Assembly (NCBI GenBank): GCA_023055505.1
Contig: JALIRH010000074.1
Coordinates: forward strand, 1,025,001-1,089,000
DNA from: Callipepla californica brunnescens
Taxonomy: Eukaryota; Chordata; Aves; Galliformes; Odontophoridae
Direction of reading: 5' to 3'
DNA length: 64,000 nt
Position numbers and translations under genes: made by a program
In this document: one piece after another, positions 36,886 to 51,290 of the stretch
How positions within the stretch are numbered: position 1 is the first letter of the stretch
How the letters are laid out: each line of letters starts with the position of its first letter
Notes under the pieces: model-generated
What the model saw: the letters and a program-made list of their open reading frames with translations, nothing else
Told to the model about the DNA's origin: nothing
Database searches by the model: none

Positions 36886-39800
36886 CTAAGAACACAAAAA
36901 TTAATGGAGAACTATTAAGGAGTCTATTGTGGTAAGAAATCATCTGCAGAAGAACTATTATGACCAACTTCATAAGAAAATGTCCTGAAAGGAATGTCAG
37001 TAAATGATGTGTATGTGTTGTTAGTTTAGAAAAGTGTTTTCTGTGCATAGGTCCAAAGTTGTACCATTTTATCCTACGTATATCTGCAAAAAACTTCAGA
37101 AAGTCTGTGATCTTTCTGAATTGATCATCCTGACATACCTGAATGCAAGAAGGCATTTATTCTTTTCATGAAGAAATGATGTAAACTCAGTAGGAAACAA
37201 ACTTTCTTTGTCTACAGTCAGTTCAACCTTCAGATATGGGCAACTGTAGGCTTCTGGGGACAGGGTCCAACTTCTTTGTTTTCCAAGTTTAGTGACTTGC
37301 ACCTTTAAACTCGCTTTTCAGTTGGTGGTTGGGAAATTGTTATTACATAAACAATAAGTAAATGAAATGGAATTCTGGCATCATCTATATCTATACACCA
37401 GCGTAAAGCTTTTTTAATTTTAATACTTCTTAGATTTACCTACTTGCTCTGAAGAACAGAAAAATATTTTGAAAATATGTATGGCCCTGGAAACGATCAA
37501 GCTGCCTGGATTAAATTCATTATTTCACTCTCATTTACTGAAATTTGTTTTCCCTCTTTTCTATCACAGCATTAAGCAATGATTACCATGTATATAGTGG
37601 TACTGAATGTATTCACATGTAGGGGAAATTGTGCTACATGGTACTGTTAGCTGCATTTTCCCAGTAACTCTTTACTGCATTGACTCTACTGGGATTCTGA
37701 CTATGTTTAGTTGGTTTCTATTTAGATCTCCAGTGTAGTTGTTGTGTAATGTATGAACACACAGCTGTAGTTTAATATATATTTTTCACCTGTAGACCCT
37801 GAAATTGTTAGCTTGGCCCACATTATCTGTGGGCTGATATCTTGGGACTGAAGGCTTATTTAACAACATTACATACAGTCTGCTTAGGCAAAAGGATTTG
37901 GACTTATTTGTTTTAATTTAATTAAAGAAAGGACTACTTATTGATCTAGCTTTATGGTAAATATAGAATGTAAATATAATTATTAAAAGCTAATTACTGT
38001 AGGCAAAGTCTTGTTCATATAGTCTGTGTTAAGTTGAAGATTATGATTCTGATGCAGAAAAAATGCATAAATATAGAAATAACCTTAAGCCTGTTAAATA
38101 GTTCTGGTGAAGGCATTGGCATAGTTCATGGGATCAGACCACATATGTCTAAAAGGGCCTTTAGATCCAAGGTCAGAAAAATCAACATTTTACAAGATAA
38201 AGACTCAGTGCCCTAATGTATAGCCATTATCTTGCACTAGCACTATAACAACATGAATAAAGGAAAAAAAAAAAAAATAACCCTAGACTTAAAGTGGAGG
38301 TTCTCAGTGTTTCTGGCCAAGCATACGTTTTACAAAGTAACAAGGAAATGATGTTTCCAGTCTGGTAGGAATGTAAATGGATCTGGTTGTTAGTTGATTT
38401 ATATTTCAGTTCCTGCAAAAATGATTGCTTCAGTAAGCTCCCAAGGGCTTGCTTATCTAACATTTCACCTTTACCTACTGTACATTGACTAAGCTGAGAC
38501 TGAGAGCTGAATTAGAGAGCTGGTGCTAGGATCTGAAAAGAATTTGCTTCCTGTTGTTGGTAACCAGTGGCTAGTGGCTTTGTTCACTCCTTGCAGTGTA
38601 ATTATAACACAAATTTACAGAGTGGTAGATGTGGTTTCAAATATCTTCTCAATATTATGAAATTTCCCACTGGACTAGATTTTTAAGACCTGTGAGCCAG
38701 TTACTCTCTCTTAAAATAACAAATACACCATTCAATAACCAGCAACCAAAAATATCTGTCACATTCACTTAGGGTGTGAGTTTTCTGCAAACCTTCCTGC
38801 ATGCACTCTTCCGATTCATCTTCTCTCTTGTAATGGAATATACCTAATAGATAATTCTCAACAAATAAAAGGAAGTCTCAAATTTGATTTAAGGAAGCGC
38901 TTGTCTGCTACCTTATATTTGGTTGTTTCATCATTCGTTCACATTTTTTTCTGGAGAAGCTGGTTCAGGTAGTGTATTCTGAAGCCCTTTTTGCAGCTGT
39001 CTGTAAGTATGCTGAATGCCCAAGTGCAAAGAGAAGTCCTTTTTGTAATGTATCTGCCAGGTGTGCACTTGAGACCTTCTGCAAAAGAGATCAGTGCCAA
39101 TTCTATACCTCTTTATCCCTGCCTTGTAGATGCTCAGTAAGACTTAATCCTGGTTGTTCTTATCCTTGAATGCTGAAAGATGCCTATAAAAAACACTCCA
39201 GTTTCTGTGTCAAAAGGGAATCTGCATTATATCTTTATACCATATCTGAATGACAAAAATAAATGTATTATAAAAATAAGAAAAGATTTTGATGTCGACA
39301 TGGTAAATGAAGGAAGTGTAGTTCATGTGGCCCAAGCTGCCTGACTGTGCCTTTAACTGTTGACACTAAATATTTGAATAAATATACTTGAAGAGATAAT
39401 ATAAGGCTTGCCTCAACCTAATACAATTATAGAAAGCACAGATGGACAATACTGTATATAGCTTGAAATCCATTCTTATTTGCATTGTGGATTTAGTGGC
39501 CCTTTTAATCACAGAACAGTGCAATTAGTAAGTACATCAAGCTTTCATGTAAGAGAGTCTTCTGTCATCTTTATTTTAAGACATCAGATGATATTCAAAT
39601 GTATTTTATTTTAGGAGAACGTAATAGTTTGGGGGAAAAAAGAATGTATTTCTAGGAAATGCTAGCTACTTTGAAGTGTTGTTATTACTCAGAAATACTG
39701 AAAGCAATATTTATCTTTGTTTTGAAGACAAAATAATGTACAAATAACATGAGGAGACAGGAGATTTTCAATGTAAAGTAGTAGGTACTTAACTGTAAGC

Positions 39801-42800
39801 TGCTGTGTTTTATTGTCGTTCATGTTTTGTTTTCTTTTTATTTCTTAGGAAATATAAGTTACAATATAAAGCATTTTAAATAATTCTCAAAAGAGATTAA
39901 GCAACCAGTCATATCAATATATGAAGATAACTGTGTTCTCTGGTAAAGATCCTCTTATTCATGTTTTCAAACAGCAGCTGAGCACCATGCTGTGGCAGCA
40001 GAGAACAGTCTGAAAATTGAATACACATTGAAAAGGTCTCAGTTGCATGACACTTTCTATGAAAGAGAACATCATCCCTAGGATGATGTCCAAAGTTTTA
40101 ACTCAGATTTCCTTAGAGTTATGGACATACCTTTTTAGAGAAAAGTTGTTTTTATAAACTACCTTATCTGATGTTAAATTTATCTGATGATAAATATGTA
40201 CTGTGGATGAAGACAATGGAGGCAATTAATCAATTTCACGGATTTTCATAAGTACTCATTTAAAAAAAAAAATCAGTTCCAGAAAATGTGTCATTCTGAT
40301 GGTAATGTCATTGCAGCCATCTTGTAGATAATGAGACTACTGCAGAAGCTGGAAATAAATAGAAGCAGTATGTGATAAAGACTTTGAAGATAATTTTCTT
40401 ACTTTATCCATAGAAAAGAATATTTGTTTAAAAGGAACTTCCCTTCAGAATGAAGTCCTGAGATTAGATCATTGTGGTCAGGACCATGGATAGTATAGCT
40501 GATTTGTCTCTTTGAGGCAAACAAAGTTTGGCATACAGATTTGAAAATATTAAAATACAAATTTGATCTTTCAGATATCTTGGCAGGAAAAAAAAAAAAG
40601 GAGAGAGGGAGAAAAGTGAAACTGTTGATAGTTACATAGCAAAAAGAAATTTAATGTTTTGGAAACCAGGCTCCGTTTACAAATGCAGAGCTCTTCAAAG
40701 TGTGGTCTGTAGCATCCACAAAAATATTTTACAAATTGGATCTAATCTAATCTATTTTGCACAGTTCATGTGATCCAAAACCTCAAATCTGTTTTTCTTA
40801 TTTGCCTTCTGAGAATGAGAAATGGCCACTAAGGTGTTATGTCCAATGGGGAATTTATAGGAATGTCAGAGATGACTGATTAAAGGCACTTTATAGATTA
40901 ACAGATGAAGACTAAAACAGAGATTGGTGGCAATGTGTTGGAAAAATAGGAGGAATTCTGGCACTGCAGTAAGATACATCAAGATTTTTCTAAGACCTGG
41001 ACACTGATATTAATCCGAACTATGAATATTTCAAAATCTGAAAGGTAATGTTTAGAACACGGATAGTGTTACTGCTCAAAGGCATTGAATCTTTGTCTAC
41101 AGTGAGTGGAAATGAATCAATTTCATATTGCCCTGTAGTCTATCTTAATCCCTACATCTTTAGGGAAATTGTCTAGATCTTTACTATGCCTTAGGCAATT
41201 AAGTTAACAGCATAAAGTACTTTGTGTCTTTTGCTTGAGGACCATTTGTTCTTTCAGGAGTTAATGACATTGTGGGGTCCCAGAGAACTTGTAAAAAAAA
41301 TTTTTTTTAATATGTAATTGAAGTGTTTTCTTTATCTTAATGAACAATCCAGACAGTATGTATCCTCACTCTCAAGAGAACTGCTCAGCTTGTGAACTAA
41401 GGAAAGAAGAATGTATGTTTCAAAGGTATACTTTTCAGCTGTTGTCTTCATCCTTACAAGATATTCTGGCAGCACCACATTTGTCTTCATCTCCAGCTGA
41501 TCTTGAAATCCTTTAGAGCTTTAGAAATAAAACTGCACATATCCTCTAGATTTCTTGTGTAGAAATAGATAAGATGTTTTAACAGCAAATATCACAGCAG
41601 AGCTTCTACTGCCATCCTCCAGTAAATTAGACTTGGGTGCACACAGACCAAATAACATTGTAGGCTTATTCTGCACAGACTTGTAGAAAGATATTATACT
41701 CCATGTGATCAAACAGAATTCCTATATGTCCTATCTTGGCTGAAATTCCAATTAGCCATAGCAACCAATGAGGGAAATATGCAGCAACATAAAACATCTA
41801 ATTCAGTTCTGACAAAGAGGTGGGATGTATTGATCTGTTTGGCAGAAAACTTCATTCTTTTTCATTCCTATAATTCAGATTTTCTCATTACTGGACACAG
41901 ATGGCAAAATATAATTTTATTAACTATAACCATTCGTTTTGCAGTTCATCAATTAAATTCCAAAGAGTACGGAGACTAGTTTATGCTAGCTATTAACAAA
42001 AACAAGTTAGTATCTAGAGCTATAACAGAAATGGTGATAGATGTTGCATACCATACTTCAAGATCATTTGTTCCTATGACAGTAATGAAACAAAATTAAA
42101 CAGGGTCTCTGGAATCTCAGACTTTTCGAGTTCCCAGAGAGCTAGAAGTAAATACAAAATCTTCTCTCAGGGAGCTGAACTGCATTCCTTCAAAGCTACA
42201 ATTCATACATGTGTTACAAAACACGTAGTGTACTCTCTGCTCGTTAGAAAGTTAAATCAGAAAAGTAGGGAAAATAATCATTTGTAATGCTTCTGTATAA
42301 TAACCATCTCTACTCTTAACATCAGTATGAACCAGCAAGTTAAGTATCAAGTGAAGTAAACTGAAAAATCCAAAATTTCCAGTATGAAGCACACCTTTGC
42401 AGAAGCGAGTGAGGAATGCATTTCAAAATCCTTTCCTGATCTCATGTATCTTTTTCTTTCCTTTTCCTACTGAGAAGTTTATCTTTTAGCTTTTGTTTTG
42501 TTTTTAATGTCCAAGGGCTAGGATGTAGGACAGCCTACACAGCACAGTAGCACAGACTATATATGCTATTGGAAAACTTGAATTATATATATGCGTCCTT
42601 GATAGAACAGGGAGCCTACATGCACAAACATACAGTTCACATCAATTGGCTTCCCAGGAATAATTGCACAGAAATTTACCAAAAATAACAGAAGTATTTG
42701 GTCTTTAAATGTTTTCTTTTTTTTGACTCAAAAATACCCCATAATAATTACAATGTAATGATCATAGTCTACTGCAAACAAAACAAAGCAAACAAACAAG

Positions 42801-43466
42801 TGAAAAAATTATGATAGTCAACCCCTAGTAAACCTCTGGATCTGGTCACACATCATCAGATCTCCCTGGCCACACTTAACTTACCAGCGTACTGCTGATG
42901 GCAGATGTATTTCAACAATGATTATGAATAGACATTCTTACAGCTGATTCATACTATATTCTGCATGCTGGGACTACCCATCTGTACCACTGTTTGCAGC
43001 CAACAAGAATACTAAATTTTGCAGTTTTGTTCCAGGTACAGTGTGAGTCAAATCTCTCTAGGAGACACCTTCAACCTTGTCACAATTGGGTAAACTGATT
43101 GTGTGCTGTTTACTGCCAATGATACTGAATGCCAAAGGAGAAAAACAGTTCACCCATAAACAGATAACATATAGCCAAGGCTTTTTCTGTTCAGATGTCT
43201 GCTTTGTCTTATCCTAACTTGGAAACTGTTTCATGCCCATCCTCTTCTTTTGCATTGTAGACCACTGCATATGAATGTATCCTGGTTTCACAAAGTCATG
43301 TCCATTGCAAGTTTAAACATGCTGTCCGATAATAAACCTGTTCTAGAATAGCATGAATTTCTACAAGGAAAATTTATTACGTGATAATTGTCACTTTTCC
43401 CATCTATCAGTCAGTACTATTGGAGTTATTTATTCCTAATTTTTAAAAACCTCTCCTTTTTTTCCC
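36886..43466. other. Intronic sequence without recognisable features
   Basis: AT-rich intron. A 9-bp perfect hairpin lies at 40069-40089 (ACATCATCC, CTA, GGATGATGT). A runs occur at 38262-38277 and 40589-40600. No gene or known repeat family was assigned. Confidence 0.5.
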
Positions 43467-43512
43467 CTTTGTTTACAAATCCATATAGCACAAAAAGGAT
43501 TTGTAAACAAAG
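43467..43512. repeat. Perfect 16-bp inverted repeat with forkhead-like motifs
   Basis: CTTTGTTTACAAATCC at 43467-43482 and its exact reverse complement at 43497-43512 flank a 14-base loop. Each arm includes TGTTTAC / GTAAACA, the core recognised by FOX-family factors. The symmetry is visible directly; function is not. Confidence 0.9.
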
Positions 43513-44249
43513 TCAAACTGAGTTTCATGTGATTGCTGTCAGTTTCCATAAAATTTGTCGAAGGCCTTCAAAGTTTTCCACTAATGTCAAATCTACCTCC
43601 ATTGTTTCTTTCATTTCTCATGACACCAACACTGAAGCATTGGTCTCAGTCTCATTACTCTCTCTCCATCAATATTGCCTTCTTTCTGAGTGTAATGTCT
43701 GTTACAGAGGCAGCGATGCAAGCAGAGCTGATATCTGACCTCTCTTGTGCTGTGTTTCATTACAGCAATGGTTCTTCTAGATTGCACTCAAAATTTTTTC
43801 TCAAAGATTTTTCAGAATTAACACAATTATTAAATTATCTGCTTAAGTTTTGTGCTAGTTTTGAGAATGTAATTGATTTATGACATTCTTGAAAGTACTT
43901 TCGTTCTCATAAATGCTTCTGTTATAACCCCTTGATTCGTTATGTCATTATGTGGTGTCTATCCAGGTCTCTACTCTTAACCATATCAAGGAACAAAAGA
44001 CAGACACTTTTTCAGTAATATGTTGCAGGTAAATCCTTACTATCTGTTGAATAAATCAATGGGGGGCTTACAGGAGTAATTTACATACAGCGTAAGTTTA
44101 GTATAGGCTTCTGTTCTGGATTTCTTTGGATCTACTTTATTTTCTTCTTGAGCAGAGTAGGCCTTCATTTATTTGGTTTACTATTTGACAATCTCAAAGT
44201 GTTGCGTACAGAAAAGTAGCCATGCATAAAGAGAGTTAAGTTTATGTAC

Positions 44250-44271
44250 AAAAAAAAAAAAAAAAAAAAAA
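44250..44271 (+). repeat. Poly(A) run, 22 bp
   Basis: Uninterrupted A22. No retrocopy could be recognised upstream, so the run is treated as simple sequence. Confidence 0.9.
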
Positions 44272-47200
44272 GACATTTTCCTGTATAATCACCATGTACT
44301 TTCTTGATTCTCTGGTTCATATAATTTAAAGTGGCTGGAGAAAGCAGGAGCATGAGAGCCACTGCCAGGAGTAAAAGCAGGAAAAAATGTGACATAAGTC
44401 TTTAAGAAAAATAGATGAGGTCATCTAGTTATTGTAAGATACATGTAGCTGTTTTCAGTAGCTGTTTGTCTTTCAGTGTCACCAATGAGCCTGTGATGAC
44501 ATACAGCCTTTGTGCTTGCTTAACATTCAGAAGACACTTATGATAAATAGGGTCATGGAATGGTGATGCTTACCAGGTTTGGGAATATGTATTGTTATCA
44601 TTACCTCAGAGGTCAGTTTTAGCTTTTGAACTTCAAATTATTTCTTCAATAGAATTGTGCGTTTTGAAAAAATGACTGTGATGAGTGAAGTACAGGCAAA
44701 ACTGTTGTGGTTTTTGTTTTTTGCCTGTGTGTTTCCACATATTCTTATTGCTGAAGCCTTATCTGAACTGTTCATATGAAACAACCTAAATGTGACCACG
44801 TATGTGTTGAACAAAATTGAAATAAGCAATAGCTGTCTTGATTCTGAAACCAAATGTTAAGATGGGTCAATGATAGTTATAACAATAGCTTCAAAGGCCT
44901 TTTTAATGTGATTTTTTTTTCATTACTATCCATTATTCACTGCAAGTAAACCAAGAAGTGAGCTCAGAATGCCTTCATTCTGCTTGAAATCATCTGCAAC
45001 TTCCTATTTTCAGTGAACTTTCACAGGAAAGAGGATAATCGAGAACTTGCAGAACTTATGTTTAGTGTTGAATTTCCAGAAAGCATTTCCAGCCCCTAAT
45101 GATCTGCAGTTTATGAACTTGAGACATCTATGGTAATAAATCCCCTGACTGGATTATTTCTCTCATCCTGATCTTTGTTGAAAACCTCTGATCATGTCCC
45201 TTGGAAGAAATGAAACATTCAAGAACAACTGTTGGATTTCAGGAATGCCAGAAAGGGCATGTCTGAAAAGTCTTGTTTAAATGTAGCTGCCGTTGTTAAA
45301 TTTTTGTCTTCTTGCAAGGCCCTAATCTGTTCAGAAAGAGAAATATGTGCATTTGGTTTCGTCCATCAGAGAGCTAAGAGACACAATAGTGTTCAATCAT
45401 GATGTTAATTTCCACTGAAATGACTGTGTAGAGGATTTATTCTCCCATCTATTCAGGTGCATAAAAAATTCTCTTAATGGGTGGTGCATATACTAGAGTA
45501 AAGAATAGGCCCCTTTGTATTAAAATTACATGGCTGGGATTTTAACATAAATCTGAAAAATCCCACAGTGCAAAACTGACTTAAACTCAATTTACCTCTC
45601 CCCCTCTTATAATGTCAAGATGCCTGAGTGCTCAAGTGACTGAGTAAGTACTAAATATTTAATGCGTGGAGGTTACATTAACTGAGTCTTTGATCTGAAA
45701 CTTCTCAAAAACATCTTAAAAGCCCTTCAAAAAATGGGTTACTATTTCATTACAGTCACTTAAAATAGATTTATTTTATCAAAACATCCTGTCAGAAAAT
45801 CCAAAGCTGTGATTAATAACCTACAGCATTTTGACTAAAGCATCTCCTAATACTAGTTTCTTAGTGTATCAACAGATTACCCACTGTGGGAAAAAAAACG
45901 TATCTGGCCCTGTCACCTCTGTTTGGCAGTTACACTTATGCAGAGTATTTCTGCCAAGTTTCAGGAGATACAGACATTAGAATCCACTGAGGAATTCTTC
46001 ATGCTGGTGCTATGCAAGCAATCTCTTTTATTTAATTTTGAGATTAAATTAACTTTTAATTTATTTATTTATTTTTCCTTCACAGAACAGTGTTAGTGGG
46101 GCAGTTTTCTGCAAGTTTTTGTATAGTAATATTTGCAAGTGTTTCAGCTGTAGAAACTACATGATTTCAATATGCACAAAGTAATTTGAGAACAACACTG
46201 TCTGTGTCATGTCTCTGTTATTTACATTTATTTTTTTGTCGTTTGAAGGCAAAAAACTACAGTATGAAATTACATGAGTATCTGGTAGACATGTAGAGAG
46301 CAGGAGCTTACACTGAGACAGGTTTCTATGTCAAGTATATTCTGGGATAGCAGAGGAAGTTAAACATTACTTTCTGAGCTTGCTCCAGTATCCTATGCAG
46401 TCATATGATGTTACCTTCTCAAAGCAAGAAGTAAGGATTTATTCTTAAGTGACCCTAAAATACCAGTGTTCAGCACATACCTGAACCTTCATGAACTGCT
46501 TTGAAAATATATCTCCCTTGTTTCTTAAGGGAAATACACCTTTGTCTGTATATAGCTTGTATCATGGACGCTTTGCATATAAAAAACACATGTAGATTGA
46601 ATCCGGGTATATAAATCAAGGCCGGTTTTCTGTGAAGTTCTTTTGTAGTATCGACATTAAAAGGGTTGTTATAAATAAAAGTGGAATATAATTATAAATG
46701 CCCTTCTGATGAAAAAAAAATAAAAATCCTTGATTACCTTTGAATTCTTTTGCCCTTTAAAAAGGTTATATTTAACTGGTTCAGTTTCTTACTTGATGTT
46801 TCAGTTCCCAAGGGAAATCAACCTCTGGTACAAACAGTTTCAATTGGGTTACACGACTTTACTTTGTGTCTTGAATTTGTTAACCCGACAGATTATATAA
46901 CACTGCAGGCTAAATATACATTGCTCTGTTTTTCTCTACCATTGTTACTCTGTGTTCAGAGGGGTGGACACAGAGGAGGAAAGTCTTTTTCAAAAATCCT
47001 GCTGAAATTAATTCCTCCTGGTAATTACATAAACAACTTGAAAGTAAAGGAATCATGAAAAAAAGACACATCTTAAACTAAAAAAATATGTTCAATATTT
47101 TGACATGCTACCTGTCATCCATGTGTTCTTATTCCCAGTGGTATAAAATCTGATAGTGCTATTGGCTGGAATAGGATTTCCTGGTGTTTCCACACTGTAA

Positions 47201-48104
47201 ATGAGAAAATAATTTCTGCATGTGTGTTCTGCCTCACTGAAATGCTAGAGGCTAAATTCTACAGAGTTACCTTCCTTTTCTAAGTAGTTTGGTGTTGAAT
47301 GGGTTTAGATTTGTTATCCTTGTATTTCCATTGAGTAATATGCCTCCATGGTAGAGGAGGAGATGAAAAGACCTTTTAAAAAAGTGACAGTAGCAAAAAA
47401 AGAGAGGAAAGAAAAAGGAATTTCATCTGGAGTGTGGTTTTTGTTGTTTTGTCTTTGTTTTATTGTGTTTCATTTTAGTCACTGATCAATATGCCCCAGA
47501 GAGTGCTGCATTTAGAAAAGAAAGGCTAGCAAGCATCTTAACTAACTAGCTGGAAGTTGATTGTAGCATGCTGGTGCTTAGACAACTAATAAGAGGGGAG
47601 GAAACATTTATGCCAAGAATTAGCAAGAGCAGGAACACGCTTCAACACTTTGCCTATTTCATGTCACATGTCCAACATACTACACCTGAAGATAAACTCA
47701 GACTACTTTTTCAAATTGTATGGCATGAAGTTTGAAATGGGTCAGATAATAAGATATAGCAAATTATATTTTGATTCAGAATGCAATAATGTTTGTATTC
47801 GAGAGGCTACATTCCTGGGAATAGTAAAAGTACATTCTTGTACTTCATTTGGCAATGATATGTACATCCCTTGTGCAGTGACGCTGCACAGAGGATGCAT
47901 CTAGTTGTTCTGATTGCTAATCCCTTGCAAGACGTACTTACATATAGTACTGCATTTTTTACCTGTATATGTTCAGAGAGTTCAGTGAAAGCTCATGGTT
48001 TTTCATTATTCTACAATCTAAGCGAGTAAGAAAAGACAGTAAGAGAATTCTGCTTCTGAGCTTTTGTGCTTTTTTTAATGTGATAAAAAAAAAACCCATA
48101 AAAT

Positions 48105-48140
48105 ATTTACTTTATTTACTTATTTACTTATTTATTTACT
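48105..48140 (+). repeat. (TTTA/TTAC) microsatellite
   Basis: Repeated TTTACTTA and TATTTACT units. Confidence 0.85.
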
Positions 48141-49185
48141 TTAAAATTCCATGTTTTCTTAAAAGTATGTATATTATAAGTCCTTCCAGAACTTTTTCTT
48201 GTCATTCCCCCCTGCCCTTTATTCCTTCTGTTCGCTCTGAGCATGCCATGTCTTGAGTAAAATGTTGCACTGCATATTCTGTGTGAAATCCAAACAGCGA
48301 CAGATTTACATTGCATAAAATCTCTCAGAACCTTTTTTAATTATTAGAATAAACTGTTCGCAGTCTATAACTTACATGAAGTTTTCGTTTAACATGCAGA
48401 AAAAAGATAAATCCAGCTCTTCCTCCTCCAGTCTGGTACTCTGTGTGCATGAATCTATTATATCTTTGGAGATAGTGGATAGACAGTGAAGTTAAGCTCC
48501 TGAGAGGCAGGAATTTTGAATTGTGTTTGCATTTCTGGAGTTGTTGTGCGTGTTTTTAGTAAGAATTGGTGTACCTCGTAGATGTTTTTCTGGAACTCTG
48601 TTAATACTTACAAGGAAGTTTGAATTAGTGTTATTAAATATTCACTATCCCTCTCAAAGCCACAAAAGCTGTATTATTGTTTGTTATTTTGCACACGACA
48701 GTCTATCATGCAAGATGTTGCTATTCACATCTTCTAAGCATTCATATACCTTCAGAATTGACATTGCTCTTCTTTAGCTGTCCTATAACTAGTTTGTTTG
48801 TCACGAGTAACCTAAGGTTTGACACATTTTTTAATTCCTGGCTATATGATTATTATGTTTTATAATGTGATAGCTCAAAACTCTCTCTACACGTAAGCAA
48901 CTATTTTTCTTTTCCTGTAGGGAAATTATTTCATGTCTTTAGATTCTGAGCATTTTTTTAACCAGCTGTCTGTTTTAACAGCTGTCTTTGTCCAATAACT
49001 TTTCAATATTTAAGAAATAGTCTGGTAATCATTTCTGGAGAAAAATCACTTATAAAAATATGGTAGGACAAAAATCTCATCTGAGTATTAGCTTCAATCT
49101 TGATTTATTGTCTGTATGTTTTACATCATAGATTGCATTTGATTGAACAACTTGTTAAACTATGTATATGGGAACTGTTGAATCA

Positions 49186-49430
49186 CAGCCTGAACCACTG
49201 ATTGATCACCTGAGGTGAGCACTGCGTCAGCCACAGGAGTACAGGTGAAGGCAACGTACCTGTGTGACTGGAAGGGGTGGAGTCTGGCTCCACCTCTCCC
49301 AGACCCCCATTTAAGGGCTGACCACCACTGGGGACGGTTCTCTTGTTGGAGATCCCTCTCCCATGGAGTTATTGGCAAACCTTAACCATCTGCAAAAGGT
49401 GAGTCTCTTTATTCTCTGGTTGTCTGTTTA
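49186..49430 (+). mobile_element. LTR-like or promoter-like island
   Basis: An abrupt G+C-richer block. It holds GGGGTGGAGTCTGGCTCCAC, CCCCCATTTAAGGGCTGACC (TATA-like TTTAAG), GTTGGAGATCCCTCTC, and a splice-donor-like AAGGTGAGTC near 49397-49406. This arrangement (promoter box, short leader, donor) fits an avian LTR fragment or a solo LTR. I cannot name the family or mark its TG...CA ends. An intronic promoter with first exon is an alternative. Confidence 0.4.
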
Positions 49431-50561
49431 CCATCCAGGTAAGCCTATATATACTATCTTCCTTGCTATTATCTCTGAGTACCACTCTTTTGGTTTATTC
49501 ACCATATACTATGGAAGAATGGAAATCTTTTAGGAAAATGTCCCCCTGCTTAGCTTTTTGCACAGTTGTTACTTTAATCAGTATCTCAGTAGCTAAGATC
49601 CACTGTATTCAAAGTCCTGGCTTTCTCAGATTCCTGCTATCTGTAAATATACTTTTTTTTTTTTTTATCTGAGTTCAGGAAGTGCCTTGAAGATCTGCAA
49701 CAGCATTCAGGCTCTCTTGCCTTCATCTTCTCCCTTAGTTCTTTCTGCTACATCAGCCATTGTGTTCGTAATTTACTCATTCTAGTACTCAGCAAAAGTC
49801 AAAATCCATCTTGCCAACTTATTCCCTAATTTGCTTTGCTGTGTTAGCAGACCATATATTCTCATAGGCAAATTGCTTCTTTGGTTTTCTTCAAGCTTGT
49901 GGTATTTGAAAGTTGATTTCTATAATTTAATGCTGAAGTAACTAGTATGATTAACTTTTGTTCTGCTTTGCTTAAAATTGCCGTCATATTCTGGGCATTA
50001 ACTTGGGAACAGGAGATCTTAACCATTCTAATACTCTACTGTCTTCATTAATATTGTTCTCACATTTAACACATAACCAGAGTAATAGCATGTATACTCT
50101 GTGGTTAACTTCCTATGTGTGTAGTAAAGATCCCCTAAACTTCTTACTGCAAAATAATTTTATCCATGGACACATGGGAGTTAAACGTTCTTTGCCTAAC
50201 AGTTTTCATTAGATAGAGGCTTACTGGTACCATGGCAGAATGCTCAAATAAGCATTTTAATGTTGAATAAAGGTCAACACACCCGAATTTGAAACCATTA
50301 ATCCTTTTGCTCTTAAAGTAGGCAGAACTTCAACAGACTAAATAACACATTTAATAGTAGACTTAAGGCTCTGAAGAAGAAAAATATACCTTTGAATTAA
50401 CAGTGTAGATATGCAGAACTTTTAAGCAACATAAATTCATTCCGTTTTTATTATATTTACTTTACTTTATTGTCTTATTTTTTTTTTCCTCGTTGTTCTG
50501 ATGGGAATGGAAGTTTCTGAATTCATAGAGATAAGGGAAAAAAGAGTTCCTGGTGTACTAT
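49431..50561. other. Intronic sequence, nothing recognised
   Basis: AT-rich; T run near 49651-49665. No gene, RNA or named repeat. Confidence 0.5.
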
Positions 50562-51290
50562 AGAATCACAGAAGGGCTTAGGTTGGAAGGGACTTTAAAG
50601 ATCATCTAGTTCCAACCCCCCTGCCTTTGTCAGGGTTGCCAGCATCTAGATTAGGCTGCCCATGATCCCATCAAACCTGTCTTTGATTGCCTCTAAAGGT
50701 GAGGTCTCCATAAGCTCTCTGGGCAACCTGTTCCAGCACCTCAACACCCTCTGAGTAAAAAATGTATTCCTAACATCTACCCTTTACTTTAAAGCCATTC
50801 CCACTTGTCCTGTAGCTATCACATGATGTAAAATGTCAGTCCCCCATCCTGCTCGTTAGTTCCCCTCAAGTACTGAAAAACTGCGGTGAGGTCTCCCTGG
50901 AGCCTTCTCATCTTCAAGCTAAACAAGCCCAACTCCCTCAACCTATCCTTGGAGGAGAGATGTGCTCCAGCCCTTTAATCATCTTTGTAGCCCTCAAATG
51001 GAGCTGCTCCAACAGCTCCACATGGAGTCATTGACAACAACCTTCTGGCTATGACCATCCAACCAGTTTTTTATCCTCTTAATAGTCTAGCCTTCAATAT
51101 CTTTCAAATTTAGAGACAAGGATGTATAGTAGGGTTATGTAAGCTGGACAACATCAGTTGCCCTTCCTTTGTCCACTGATGCTGTAACTCCATCATAGAA
51201 GGCCATCAGATTGATCAGACATGATTTGCCCTTGGTGAAGCCGTGCTGGCTGTCTCAGTGTACCTCCTTATACTGCATGTTCATGAAAAG
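50562..51290 (-). mobile_element. CR1 LINE, minus strand, internally deleted
   Basis: The left edge is the reverse complement of a CR1 3' end (TAGAATCACAGAAGGG, GGTTGGAAGGGACTTTAAAG, ATCATCTAGTTCCAACCCCC). Towards the right come the GGGCAACCTGTTCCAGCACC and GCCTTCTCATCTTCAAGCTA segments. At about 51155-51252 the minus strand encodes [11 protein letters not shown] and [13 protein letters not shown], the reverse transcriptase HGFxKGxS region. The coding sequence between these parts is shortened near 51010-51030, so this copy has an internal deletion and no functional ORF2. The 5' end is truncated. Confidence 0.92.

Larger units (their letters stand above)
43513..49185. other. Intronic sequence, homopolymers only
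   Basis: AT-rich intron with an A run of 22 at 44250-44271 and a TTTAC/TTTA microsatellite at 48105-48140. No gene was recognised on either strand. Confidence 0.5.

Noticed and set aside
44250..44271. A22 run as the tail of a processed pseudogene
   Set aside because: No coding similarity or target duplication is visible upstream.
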